A stretch of DNA of 64,000 nucleotides. It comes from Singulisphaera acidiphila DSM 18658 (GTDB taxonomy: Bacteria > Planctomycetota > Planctomycetia > Isosphaerales > Isosphaeraceae). Location of the stretch: positions 434,001 to 498,000 of the forward strand of contig NC_019892.1 in assembly GCF_000242455.2 (NCBI RefSeq). Direction: 5' to 3'. Both the position numbers and the translations under genes were made by a program. The notes beneath the pieces were generated by a model. The model was not told the DNA's origin. It ran no database searches and saw only the letters and a program-made list of their open reading frames with translations. Each line of letters opens with the position of its first letter. Position 1 is the first letter of the stretch. Positions 17,442-27,498 of this stretch are shown piece by piece.

Positions 17442-20400
17442 CTAGTATGACCCAAAGGGGCCGTCAAAACTGGGCCTATCGGGTTTAGCTTCGGGTTTTG
17501 TGCCATCGCGTTCATCTCTGGCTTCCTGGAGTTCTTTGAGCAGAGCCTCGGCACATTCCAGTTCGTATTGCATGCGCTCAAGTAAATCCATTAATTCTAA
17601 TATGCTGTCATTTCTATTAGTTGATTCTGCTACACGTTTCTTAATTTCATCAACAATGGATTCATGGCCATCAACGATTTCTTTCTGGCCGCTGATGTAC
17701 TGGTCTAAAGGGTTAGGGTCGGCACGTATAAGCTCCTCCCAGCCTCCGGGAAATGCTTGCTCAAGCAGCCAGCCGAGTCCAACGGCTGCACATGATGCTG
17801 CCCCTACATTGAGAATCCCTGTTCCGATAGCTGCGCTGCCGCCGCCGCCGAGCGCAGGAATTAAGACCAGTGGAGTCAATCCAGATGGATCGACATGATT
17901 TGCTGGACTATTCGTGACATAACGGTAGAGGTTCTGGTCTCCAGCACTAAATCCGATTGGATCTTGGCTAATCCATCTTCCAGTGATCATGTCTTGAATG
18001 CGATGCTTGGCAAAGTTCAGCCCCACCGTCGAATCGTGCTCCAATCCTCCGAATTTGAATCTGTCCCCTACCGAAGGTAGAGTCTCACTAAGGATCTGCC
18101 CAAATACGCTGTATTCAACATGGTCGAGGATCGCTCCAGAATTGTCGATGATGTCTCTGACAGTGCCGAGACGGTCACTTAGGTACCACGCTACGCCCCC
18201 AACCGGAGTTTCCCTAGCCAGGATTTCGTCAACTGTAAGTCTGTGCAGATACCGGGTGGCCTGTGCTCCCATGCCGTTGAAGTCTAGCATCGGAGAATTT
18301 CCATCATATAAAGTTAACCGGGTTGCTCCGCTCCCCTGGACTGCAAACCGCCGATCCATTGCGTCGTAACTGTAAGTCGCAAGTACCGTTGTGACCCCGC
18401 CCTGGACTTGATTCACCGCGATCAGTCGATTGCGGTGATCCCAAGTGTACTGCGTCGAATCGCCGCTGGAACTCTCCGTTTTGCTTGTCAGGTTCCCCTC
18501 GTCGTCGTACGCATAGTTGAAAGTCCCGTCGCTCGACAGCCGGTTCCCCGTGCCCGTCGAGTACCCTGTCGTGTTCCGATTGCCGTTGGTGTCATAACCG
18601 AAGGTTTCGTTGGCGAACGCGCCGTTGGTGTGCGTTACACCGGTCAACTGGCCGTCGTTAGTGTAGGTGTAGCCGACTGTGTCGTTGGCCGAGCCACCGG
18701 AAGTGGTCCAGGTGCGCGTCTCCTGGATCAGGCGGTTGGCGGCGTCGAGGGCATAGCCATACGACGATCGTAACGTGCCGCCCGAGGTCTGGTGGGTGAG
18801 CGTCGTCAAGCGGTTGGCGGTGTCGTAGGCATATTTGGTCACGAGCACCGAGGCTGTGCCGGCGGTGTCGCTGTAGCGTGTCAGGGTGATGCGACGCCCA
18901 GCGTCGTCATAGGCGAAGTCGACCCGCTTCTGGGCCACGCCCGTGCCCGACTGGGTGATCCGGGTGAGCTCATCGCGGACGTTGTAGACGTACGAGGTCA
19001 CGCCCCCGAGGCTGTCGACCAGGCTGGTCCGGTTCCCGACCGGGTCGTAGCCGTAGGTCAGGGTGACCTGGGGCAGGCCCGTGGTCCCCTGATTGTCCAC
19101 GGTCAGCAGTCGATTCGCATTGTCGTAGGTGTACGCGTTCTTGCTGACGGCATCCTGGATTTGGGTGGTGCGGCCGGCATAGTCGTACGAGTATGTGATC
19201 GTGTTCGTCACCGCCCCACCCAGGGCGGCGAGCCACGTTTCGGTGGTTAGCCGGTCGTTGGCGTCGTAGCCATAGTCGGTGATCCGACCGAGTCGGTCGA
19301 TTTTCTCAGTCAGGTTGCCGACCAGGTCGTAGGCGTAACTGGTGACCTTGCTGCGTGGATCGGTCTTTTTTGTGACCCGATTGGCATTATCGTAATTCCA
19401 GGAGGTGACGTTGCCCACGGGGTCAGTCAGGCTGGTTAGGCGCGAGGCGAGGTCGTAGGTGTAGGTGGTCGTCCCGCCGCCGGAGGGGGCGGTGACGCGG
19501 ACCTGTCGGCCGCGAATGTCATGGGCGATGGTGGTGGTGTGGCCGAGGGGATCGGTCGCGGCGACGAGTCGGCCCACGGGGTTGTAGACGGAGACCGTGG
19601 TGTGGTTCAGAGCATCGGTCGCCGTGATTTGGCGGTTCAGGATATCGTAGGTGTACGAGGTGGTGTGAAGGAGTGCGTCGGAGATGCTCACCAGATTGTC
19701 GTTGGCGTCGTAGCGATAGGAAGCGACGGGTGAAGGAGAGGAGCCGCCGCTGGTGGAGGGGCGGAGGACGGTGGCCAGGCGTCCGACGGCATCGTAGACG
19801 TAGTGGGTCGAGTTGCCATTGGCATCGGTCGCGGACTTGATTTGCCCTGCGGCGTCGTAGGCGATCGTGGAGGTATGGCCGAGGGCGTCGGTGACCGTGA
19901 CGTTGCGATTGAGAGCGTCATAGCCGTAGCTGGTGGTGTGGCCGAGGGGGTCGGTCACGCTGATCAGGTTCATGCCGTCGTAGGTGAAGGTGGTCCTGCG
20001 TGAGGTCCCCTGATGGATCGGGTCGGTGATCGAGACGAGCCGGCTTCGGGCATCGTAGGCGTAGCTTGTGACGTGTCCCAGGGCGTCGGTAACCGAGGTC
20101 AGGTTTCCCGCGGCGTCGTAGGCGTACGCGGTTTTGTACGTGGAGCCCGCGGCGGCCTGGACGGGGTCTTGGGTCGAGAGGACCCGGTTCATCGCATCAT
20201 AGGTTGTATACGAGGTGTGTGACAGGGGATCGGTCACGCTGGTGATGTAGCCCGCCGTGTTGTAGGCGAAGTTGATCTCCGCGGTGGCGACGCTCACGGG
20301 CAGGCTGACGGATTCCATCAGTTGCAGGTCGGCGAATTGGGTGTTGCCGGGTGTGCCGTTGTTGGCGGTCACGTTGAGGCGATAGAACTTGTAGGAACCG

Positions 20401-23400
20401 GGTGAGCTGACGGTGTAACTGGTCGTGTGCGAGCCGGTCGTGTCGGCCTGGTTGGTGCGCGTGTCGAGTGTGGTCCAGGTCGAGCCGTTATTCGATCCTA
20501 AGAGCGACCAATTCTTCGGTGCCTGCCCGGGTGTGAGTCCGATGTTCGGGCTGGTTGTGATCCGGTACTCGGTGATGGTGTGTGCTGTGCCATTGGCGAA
20601 CTCGTATTGGAGCCAGAAGGAGGAACCAGGGTACGACCATGTGGTCTCGGGATTCCGATCGAACGCGTTCTTCGTCGTGCCGCTGCCGCCACTGCCTCCA
20701 CTCCCGCCGCTGCCGCCACTGCCACTCCCCCCGGCGCTACTGGTGCTTACTCCGAGGATTGCGGTGTCCTGCAGATAGGTCCCCCCTCCGGAGGGGAGTG
20801 TCACCTTGGTGAGCCTGCCGTAGGAGCCATAGGTGTATGTCGTGGTAGCGCCGAGCCGATCGGTGGTGGTGAGCACCTGTCCGGCCGAATTATAGGTCCA
20901 ATCGCTATGCAGTCCGTCGGGGTCGGTGCGTCGCAGGACATTGCCCCGGGAGTCGAGTGTGAACGTGGTCCTCAATCCTCGGAAATCGACGATGGAAGTG
21001 GGGACGCCATAGGTTGGATCATAGGCGATGGTCATTGTGGTGGGTGTCAGCCCAAAATCCCCCAACGATCCGCCAGGGCCTCCTGATCCGCCGGAGCCGC
21101 CCGATCCGCCCGATCCACCCGATCCGCCTGGCCCGCCTGACCCGCCTGACCCGCCGGATCCCCATGGGTTGCCGACGCCGAGGTCACCGGGGCGGGTGAT
21201 GGATGTGATATTGCCTCGTTTATCGTACGTGTAGGAGGTCGTCCGGCCGAGCGCATCGGTCGTTGAGGCCGGGAACCCCCGGGAGTTATACGTCGTCTTC
21301 GTGACCACGCCCAGCGCATCGGTGTGGCTGGTCGGATGGCTCATCCAACTGAAGGCCAGTGTGGTCGTGCGTCCGTTGGGGTCGGTGACGCTGCCATTGT
21401 AGTTCATGGAGAGGGATCCGCTGCCCCCGGGGGCGAGGAGTCCCTGTGAGAGGGCCGGCGTGATTGACGTTGTGGCACCGCCGCCGAAGAGGCTCTCGCT
21501 GGTGAACTGGCCGAACGCGTTGTAGGTGACGGTGGCCGTCTGTCCTCGCGGGTCGACCTCCCCAGTCATTCGGTGATTGGCCGGTGTGGCGTATGTGAAC
21601 TGGCTGAGGGCGCTGTCGGGATCGACGATCTGGGTGAGGTTGTTGTTGGAATCGACGGTGATCGTCGTGACCCTGTTTGCGGGATCGGTGATCGTCTTGA
21701 GTCGTCCCGAGGTGGCATCGTAGGCGAGAGTGGTGACCAGGCCGACCGGATCGGTGATCGTTTTGAGGGATCCTGCGCCGGGTTGTCCGCTTGCCACATA
21801 GGCATAAGTCGTTGTATTGAGGTTGCGGTCGGTGATGGAGACCTGGCGTCCGGCGGTGTCGAATTGAACGACAGTGCCGTCGGGATAGCTCCGGGTCCAG
21901 GTGCCGTCGGGGTTCTGGACCAGCGTGGACGGCGAGCTGGAATGGCCGCGATAGCCCGGGGTCGCCGCCTGGCCAGCGAACGGAGCGGAAGTAATCATGC
22001 CGATTTGGGCATGAGAGGATGAGATGAGGACGTTGCGAACGGGGAGGAACTGGTTGCTTTCGATGTCGGGCAAGAGCATCCTGATGTAGCCTGTGCCGTC
22101 CGTGAGTGCGATCCCAGGCCGTCCCGCCCCGTTGAAGTCTGCGGCGATGATGTTGCCGGCCCCGGTCGGGTTTGTCTGATTATTCAAGGGGTAGCGGATT
22201 CCGGATCCCCACTGTCCGGAAGTGGAGAGGGTGACGACGTCGAGGTACTCAATGATCTCCGAGATGGTTCCCCTGTGACCATTGACGGGGATGGCGACTT
22301 CGAGGCTTTCCGAGGCGCCGCGGAACTTTCCGGCGACCAGTCCGACGGTGACTTCTGAGGGGTGTGCGGTCGATCGATACGAGGAGATGTAGGAGAACGC
22401 CCCTGCCCCGTTGTTATCGAAGAGTACGACCCTGCAGACCGGGAGATAGGCGAAATCGGAAGTTGAGAAGATGAGGTCGAGATCGCCGTCGCCGTTGTAG
22501 TCGGTTGCGGTGACTCCGACCGCGCGGAATCCTGAAGGGAGGGTGAGGCTTGTCGCCGCTCCCATGCTCCCTCCTGCCGATGCGAGCATGACGTTGGCCA
22601 GTCCGTCGTCGGTGGTGAAGGCGATATCGGTCTTACCGTCGCCGTTGAAGTCTGCGGCGATGATGGATGCCGGCTTGTTGCTGGAATAGGTGCCATTGCC
22701 CGCGGAGGAGACGATTGGCGTCAGGAATGTGCCGTCGCCGACGCCGGTGTAGATCCTGACCGAGTAGCTGCCGACGCCTCCCGATGGAGCGAGGAGGACG
22801 GCGAGGTCAAGGACGCTATTGAGATGCCCAGTGAAGTTGCCGACGACGACGCCTTTGGCCGTGTACCCCGCTGGGAAGGAGTAGGAGGCTCCGGCCGTGA
22901 ACCCGCCGCTCCCGTTGTTGAGGAGGATGGCAAGGGTCGTGCTGTTGACGATGGCCTGGTCAGGCTTTCCGTCGCCGTTGAAGTCTCCAGCGGTGACCCC
23001 CATGACTCCGCTGCCGGTCGTCACGGGCAGAGCGGACTCGAATCGGCCGTCGGCGTCGGTGTTCTTGATGATCTGTGCGGTGGCGCCGTTGGACGCGAGG
23101 GCGATGTCTTGGACGTAGCTCTGGCCACTGTTGTAGACGGGATTGAAACGGGAGATTCCTCGTTGTCCTTCCCTGACGACGAGGGGGCCGCCGCTGGTCG
23201 TCTGATAGATCTGATTGACTCCCCCGATGCTCCATCCGGCGCCGATCGGGCTTGCGGCGTCGTTGACGACCTCGATCTGTCCTCGAGCCAGGGTGGTGAG
23301 TGAGACGGCCGAGAGGCCTGATCCGAACGTCTGGGTGACGGTCATGACGTAGGAATGGAGTCCGGAGGCGAGTGCCGTGGCGTCGACCTGGAGCGGGACG

Positions 23401-25700
23401 TAGTAGGAGCTATTGTTGTTGAGTCCCCCCGGTGTGGCGTAAGTGGTTGATGCTCCCTGGATGACGCCGCCGATGCTGACCTGAGCGGTGACCGCGGTGA
23501 TCGAGGCGGCCATGCCACCAATCGGCGTGGTGAACTGGAACTGGACGACGGGCCTGGGATCGGCCTGGAGCGAGTTATATTGGAGGTCGATCCCGCGCGT
23601 CATCCCCTGTGAGGCGTAGGTGACGAGTTGGTGATTTTGAAAGAACTCGCCGTTGATCAGGCCGGCATCGGAATTCAGCTTTCCGCCCCCCCTCCTCTCG
23701 ACTTGAGTCGTGCCGGGGGTGCCGCCGTTGGGTCCCGTTTGATTGCCGGTCGGCGTACCGCAGGTCGAGCAAGGGCCTGTCGGTGTGGGAGTAGGAGAGC
23801 CGAAATCCGGGATCAGGCAATCCCAGTTCCAGGTCGGGGGCGTTCCTCCGCTGCCACCACTGCCTCCGCTGTCGCCACTGCCTCCGCTCCCTCCGCTCCC
23901 TCCGCTGTCGCCACTGCCTCCGCTCCCTCCACTGTCGCCACTGCCTCCGCTTCCATCACTGCCTCCGCTGCCGTCACTGCGTTCACTGTCTCCGCCCTCT
24001 TCGCGATCATCAAAAGCAGCGAGCCTCAGCGGCTCGACGACGGCCTCCGGTATCTTACGGGTCGCGCCGAGCGAGAAGGCCACGGTTGAGGTCACGGTCC
24101 GGCCGTCCTCGGAGACGACCATCGGCGTGGCGATGTCGTGCCCGCCAATTCGCGGGTTGAACATCAGCAAGTTGAAGGTTGACCCTGGGGCAAAGCCTGC
24201 CTCGTTGGGCATAGTCAAGTAAATCTGCTCATCTCGATCGAGCCCTGACGTCCTCAGTACGATCATGCCGCCCCGGGTATTCACCGGCATGTGTCGCGCT
24301 GACAACTCGGGCGAGAGCTCGGCGATCGACACCAGGATCGATGACGACGATCGCGCGGCCGAAGGGTTGGCGAGCCGGATGCTATAGCCTGGTTGCGACG
24401 TGTTGGTGACCACGGTCGCCTCGGCGGAGCTGTCCCAGCGCATGGCCGCAGGTTCGGACCAGTCGAGCCGGGGCAGGATAAGCGGTTCCGGGATGACGTT
24501 GTCCGCATTGACGTAGACGTCGTGCCCCAGGAATTTCGTCACCGGCGAGAGGATTCGCAGCCGCCCTTGCTTCTCTGCGACCGCGCCGCCGATGCCCAGG
24601 AGCCCGGATTTTCCCTCGGGGATACCAGCGAGTGTGAACAAGCCTGCATCATTCGTCGTCGTTGCGAACTCCCCCATGGTGATCGGAATGCCCGCCAGCG
24701 GTCGTCCCATCTCGTCGACGACTTGGCCGGAGACCGTGGCTGCCTTGAGGTTCACGTGGGTTGCGTTGATCACCAACCTTTCGGTAACCGAGCGGCCGCC
24801 GATGCGGGCCGTGACCGAGAAGCGGTAAGTTCCGACCTGATCCGGGGCCGGTACGAAGGTCAGCTCGCCGGTGCCCCGATTGAACGTCATGTTGGCCGGC
24901 AGCGGCTGCGGGGTAATCGTGTAGGTGACATCGTCCCCGGCGAGCCCGCCTGGGCGGACCGACATCGTCAAAGTCGATCCCACGGTGACGGACCGAGTTG
25001 TTGTGATGAGATCAAGTGAGGGCGTGACGGTCGACGACGGGGCGATTGGCTTGGTTGCGACCGGTTGGGGCGAGAGGATGAGGCAAGGCCCCGCGATTCC
25101 TCCCGCCACGGTCACCAGAGACCGTCCATCGGCCGTGACTCGAAGCGTGCCTGCCTCGACGAGCCCTGAGTCTGGACTCATCGTCCGGAGCACCCACTCC
25201 GAGCCGGGAGCGGCCCCCACCGAGTTGGGCAGAGTGATCTTGGCCGGGGTCCGAAACAGAAGCCGGCCCCGTGATGCGGCGACTCTCACCTGGTACGTGC
25301 CCGGCTCGCCGGCCGGTAATACGGTCAGAGCCACGCGGCCCCGGTACGGCCGACCCGAGGGCGTCCTCGCGTCACCTCGGCCGATGTGCAACGCGAATCC
25401 GGGCAGGGCAGGAGTCGTCAGGTCCACAGCCCGACCCGGCCCGATGCGGCGGATGATGGTCGCCGGTGGCTCTGGCAATTTGGACGATACGGCCTGTCGT
25501 ATGGCCAGACGTTGCGTCGGCGTTATTGCGGCGGACTCGGGTACAGCCAGGCTTGGTTGCGCAACATTTGTACGATGCCCCCCAGCAGCCAAGGCCAACT
25601 TAAGGAGATCTTCGTGAGGTATTACTCCCCCGCGGAGCATCTGGCGGGGCTCCAGGGATTCGACCTTGAGCCTGATCGGACGGCGAGGTGAGCGTGCCAT
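17442..25700 (-). CDS. Giant RHS-repeat surface protein with FG-GAP and discoidin-like domains
   Basis: 2752 residues, with GTGAGG before the ATG. The N-terminus carries LEPRQML (residues 16-22), the planctomycete LEPxxLL-type signature seen on large exported proteins. Domains in order: Ig/cadherin-like (~235-320), carboxypeptidase-regulatory-like (~320-390, SGQVVDEMGRPLAGIPI), a Gly-Ser linker (~560-620), FG-GAP/VCBS calcium-binding repeats (~885-1215, DFNGDGKPD, DFNGDGKTD, DYNGDGDLD), YD repeats (from ~1265), two more Gly-Ser linkers, an F5/8 type C-like domain (~1670-1800, NPETTWSYPG, FYRLNV) and further YD repeats to the RHS core (SDRLGTVRDI, DPIGFSAGDQNLYRY). The final ~145 residues hold a hydrophobic segment and a coiled coil, not an obvious toxin. 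It is likely an adhesin or a contact-dependent surface protein. Confidence 0.9.
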   Translation of the reverse strand: MARSPRRPIRLKVESLEPRQMLRGGVIPHEDLLKLALAAGGHRTNVAQPSLAVPESAAITPTQRLAIRQAVSSKLPEPPATIIRRIGPGRAVDLTTPALPGFALHIGRGDARTPSGRPYRGRVALTVLPAGEPGTYQVRVAASRGRLLFRTPAKITLPNSVGAAPGSEWVLRTMSPDSGLVEAGTLRVTADGRSLVTVAGGIAGPCLILSPQPVATKPIAPSSTVTPSLDLITTTRSVTVGSTLTMSVRPGGLAGDDVTYTITPQPLPANMTFNRGTGELTFVPAPDQVGTYRFSVTARIGGRSVTERLVINATHVNLKAATVSGQVVDEMGRPLAGIPITMGEFATTTNDAGLFTLAGIPEGKSGLLGIGGAVAEKQGRLRILSPVTKFLGHDVYVNADNVIPEPLILPRLDWSEPAAMRWDSSAEATVVTNTSQPGYSIRLANPSAARSSSSILVSIAELSPELSARHMPVNTRGGMIVLRTSGLDRDEQIYLTMPNEAGFAPGSTFNLLMFNPRIGGHDIATPMVVSEDGRTVTSTVAFSLGATRKIPEAVVEPLRLAAFDDREEGGDSERSDGSGGSDGSGGSGDSGGSGGSGDSGGSGGSGGSGDSGGSGGSGGTPPTWNWDCLIPDFGSPTPTPTGPCSTCGTPTGNQTGPNGGTPGTTQVERRGGGKLNSDAGLINGEFFQNHQLVTYASQGMTRGIDLQYNSLQADPRPVVQFQFTTPIGGMAASITAVTAQVSIGGVIQGASTTYATPGGLNNNSSYYVPLQVDATALASGLHSYVMTVTQTFGSGLSAVSLTTLARGQIEVVNDAASPIGAGWSIGGVNQIYQTTSGGPLVVREGQRGISRFNPVYNSGQSYVQDIALASNGATAQIIKNTDADGRFESALPVTTGSGVMGVTAGDFNGDGKPDQAIVNSTTLAILLNNGSGGFTAGASYSFPAGYTAKGVVVGNFTGHLNSVLDLAVLLAPSGGVGSYSVRIYTGVGDGTFLTPIVSSAGNGTYSSNKPASIIAADFNGDGKTDIAFTTDDGLANVMLASAGGSMGAATSLTLPSGFRAVGVTATDYNGDGDLDLIFSTSDFAYLPVCRVVLFDNNGAGAFSYISSYRSTAHPSEVTVGLVAGKFRGASESLEVAIPVNGHRGTISEIIEYLDVVTLSTSGQWGSGIRYPLNNQTNPTGAGNIIAADFNGAGRPGIALTDGTGYIRMLLPDIESNQFLPVRNVLISSSHAQIGMITSAPFAGQAATPGYRGHSSSPSTLVQNPDGTWTRSYPDGTVVQFDTAGRQVSITDRNLNTTTYAYVASGQPGAGSLKTITDPVGLVTTLAYDATSGRLKTITDPANRVTTITVDSNNNLTQIVDPDSALSQFTYATPANHRMTGEVDPRGQTATVTYNAFGQFTSESLFGGGATTSITPALSQGLLAPGGSGSLSMNYNGSVTDPNGRTTTLAFSWMSHPTSHTDALGVVTKTTYNSRGFPASTTDALGRTTSYTYDKRGNITSITRPGDLGVGNPWGSGGSGGSGGPGGSGGSGGSGGSGGSGGPGGSLGDFGLTPTTMTIAYDPTYGVPTSIVDFRGLRTTFTLDSRGNVLRRTDPDGLHSDWTYNSAGQVLTTTDRLGATTTYTYGSYGRLTKVTLPSGGGTYLQDTAILGVSTSSAGGSGSGGSGGSGGSGGSGTTKNAFDRNPETTWSYPGSSFWLQYEFANGTAHTITEYRITTSPNIGLTPGQAPKNWSLLGSNNGSTWTTLDTRTNQADTTGSHTTSYTVSSPGSYKFYRLNVTANNGTPGNTQFADLQLMESVSLPVSVATAEINFAYNTAGYITSVTDPLSHTSYTTYDAMNRVLSTQDPVQAAAGSTYKTAYAYDAAGNLTSVTDALGHVTSYAYDARSRLVSITDPIHQGTSRRTTFTYDGMNLISVTDPLGHTTSYGYDALNRNVTVTDALGHTSTIAYDAAGQIKSATDANGNSTHYVYDAVGRLATVLRPSTSGGSSPSPVASYRYDANDNLVSISDALLHTTSYTYDILNRQITATDALNHTTVSVYNPVGRLVAATDPLGHTTTIAHDIRGRQVRVTAPSGGGTTTYTYDLASRLTSLTDPVGNVTSWNYDNANRVTKKTDPRSKVTSYAYDLVGNLTEKIDRLGRITDYGYDANDRLTTETWLAALGGAVTNTITYSYDYAGRTTQIQDAVSKNAYTYDNANRLLTVDNQGTTGLPQVTLTYGYDPVGNRTSLVDSLGGVTSYVYNVRDELTRITQSGTGVAQKRVDFAYDDAGRRITLTRYSDTAGTASVLVTKYAYDTANRLTTLTHQTSGGTLRSSYGYALDAANRLIQETRTWTTSGGSANDTVGYTYTNDGQLTGVTHTNGAFANETFGYDTNGNRNTTGYSTGTGNRLSSDGTFNYAYDDEGNLTSKTESSSGDSTQYTWDHRNRLIAVNQVQGGVTTVLATYSYDAMDRRFAVQGSGATRLTLYDGNSPMLDFNGMGAQATRYLHRLTVDEILARETPVGGVAWYLSDRLGTVRDIIDNSGAILDHVEYSVFGQILSETLPSVGDRFKFGGLEHDSTVGLNFAKHRIQDMITGRWISQDPIGFSAGDQNLYRYVTNSPANHVDPSGLTPLVLIPALGGGGSAAIGTGILNVGAASCAAVGLGWLLEQAFPGGWEELIRADPNPLDQYISGQKEIVDGHESIVDEIKKRVAESTNRNDSILELMDLLERMQYELECAEALLKELQEARDERDGTKPEAKPDRPSFDGPFGSY

Positions 25701-25901
25701 GGGGGGGGCCTCACTGTGCTAATATAAGATTGAGTCACGAGATGATTGGAATCTGTTATTTTTATGCGGTTATTATTTGACGCAGGTGATTATCGGAATG
25801 CAAGACTGTGCCGCGTGATTTTCTGAAATTCATCGAGTCTTGATGTGAATTCTGTGGATATGGGAGGACTTAGGTTAATGACAATTCTGGATCATGGCTC
25901 C

Positions 25902-27317
25902 CTACCACTTGTCGAATGGGCAGCGTTCGTGCTGAAGCCAGGCCTTGGCGGCCGTGATGCAACCACAGACACGACACCGGGTCCCCGTATGTTGGTCGCA
26001 TGTTGTGCAGACCGCGAGGCGGTTGCGGTAGACCTGTGGCGAAGAGGTCTTGAATCCCGAGGCCATGAAGGACGCCATCGATTTGGCTGCGTTGACCGCC
26101 ATCCGGAGTGGTCCCGCGGTTGCCACGCTGTCCGGTCTCGCGGTACGCTCGGAGTGCGGACCCTCGGCACTCACATCCACTTTGCCGCCCAGGGGTGACC
26201 ATCGCGGGCCGAATGTGTCCGGCGTGATCTTTGCCAATCCCGCGCGATAACTCTCGAGGTGCTGGGCATACCATTCCGCGGCAGGATGGTGGAGGTGGCG
26301 AAGCCTGTCGACGGCGGTCCCGGCGGCGGCGACCGCCTCCTCGCGCCGGCCTGCGTCGGCAAGATGGATCGCCCCCAGCCAGAGAAGGTCCGCCTCATGA
26401 CGACGGTCGCCCACCTTTGCTGCGAGGATCCAGGCGTCCCTGAGACAGCTCAGGCCTCCCTCGCGATCTCCTAACTCCAGCAGTGATCGAGCCATCCGGT
26501 CGAGGGCGAGCTTTTCGGCAGGATGGTCTCCTACCGAACGAGCGTACTTCACGATCGGTTCGAGGCGGTCGAGTGCCGTCTTGGGTTGTCCGAGATAGAG
26601 TTCCGTGTGAGCCAGGTTGTTCGCAACGTCAGCGTGCAGGGCCAAATCGCCAATCCGGTCCGCCTCAAGGAGCGCCTCGGACAGAACCTTCGCCGATCGT
26701 TGAGTATCACCCGTGTAGAGGAGAACCAGACCTAGGTCGGACAACGCTATGATGATCCGGCGGCGATCGCCCGACTGGATTGCGGTACTGAGGGCCCGCT
26801 CGGTGATTGCCAGTTCGGACTCCTGAAACGGTTTTTCGGCGAAAGTCGCCTCATGCGGGGGCTGCTCCGGTTCCAGCCCTGAGACGAGATAGAGGTTCGG
26901 TCCAAGTGAGCGGATCTCTCGATCTCCCGGCCAGCGCGCCTTAATGCGTGCTTCGTCGAGTGGTGTGGATTCGGCTTCGGGCCAGGCGAGTCGCAGGTCC
27001 GCTCGACGTCCACCGACCGGTGTGGCCGATTTGCCATTGGGCAGTGTCCAGTCCTTCTCCGACCGAGTTCCGACCAGGTGGTGGACAACCCTTCCGATCG
27101 CGCCGCGCAACCGCTGGCGTGCCTGAAAGGAGGATGCCGTGATCGAGCAGAGGCCTTGTTCGGTCTCAACCCGTGCGTTGGCCGCCGTCCCGATCCGCTC
27201 CCACTCCTGGAAGCCGTCACGGCAGTCTCCGCGCCACCAGAGGACGAGGCGTCCTCCCGTCACCTCGGGCAGGATCAGGTCGTGGACGACCAGGCGACGA
27301 CCGTCGGGCAGGTTCAT
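25902..27317 (-). CDS. TPR-repeat protein with a C-terminal Cys cluster
   Basis: The start is set at 27317 (MNLPDGRRLVVHDL), with GGAAAG 7 nt upstream; a longer frame begins at 27332. About 471 residues. The N-terminal ~160 residues are unassigned. TPR-like helical repeats run from ~175 to ~365 (ALSDLGLVLLYTGDTQRSAKVL, ADVANNLAHTELYLGQPKTAL, ALDRMARSLLELGDREGGLS). The C-terminal 40 residues hold VCTTCDQHTGTRCRVCGC and ERCPFDKW, six Cys and a His that could bind zinc. Similar CxxCxxHTGxRC tails occur near sugar-biosynthesis genes in planctomycetes. It diverges from the glycosyltransferase operon next to it. It has no signal peptide, so it is probably a cytoplasmic scaffold. Confidence 0.75.
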   Translation of the reverse strand: MNLPDGRRLVVHDLILPEVTGGRLVLWWRGDCRDGFQEWERIGTAANARVETEQGLCSITASSFQARQRLRGAIGRVVHHLVGTRSEKDWTLPNGKSATPVGGRRADLRLAWPEAESTPLDEARIKARWPGDREIRSLGPNLYLVSGLEPEQPPHEATFAEKPFQESELAITERALSTAIQSGDRRRIIIALSDLGLVLLYTGDTQRSAKVLSEALLEADRIGDLALHADVANNLAHTELYLGQPKTALDRLEPIVKYARSVGDHPAEKLALDRMARSLLELGDREGGLSCLRDAWILAAKVGDRRHEADLLWLGAIHLADAGRREEAVAAAGTAVDRLRHLHHPAAEWYAQHLESYRAGLAKITPDTFGPRWSPLGGKVDVSAEGPHSERTARPDSVATAGPLRMAVNAAKSMASFMASGFKTSSPQVYRNRLAVCTTCDQHTGTRCRVCGCITAAKAWLQHERCPFDKW

Positions 27318-27498
27318 GGGGGGGCTTTCCACAAAAAACCATTAATTCTGTCACATCACTATGCCGGCGAATGAGTCTACAACTCTGGCAAGGGAAAAAC
27401 ACCAGGCTGATGACATGCTGCCCTATGGACTGCGCCCATTGAGCTCGTTAGACTTCTCGGCGTGATGTTCCGACATCTCGATCCGACCAGGAAACGTT

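Noticed and set aside
17442..17900. C-terminal tail of the giant RHS protein as a toxin
   Set aside because: It is a hydrophobic segment plus coiled coil; no toxin motif and no overlapping immunity gene follow it.
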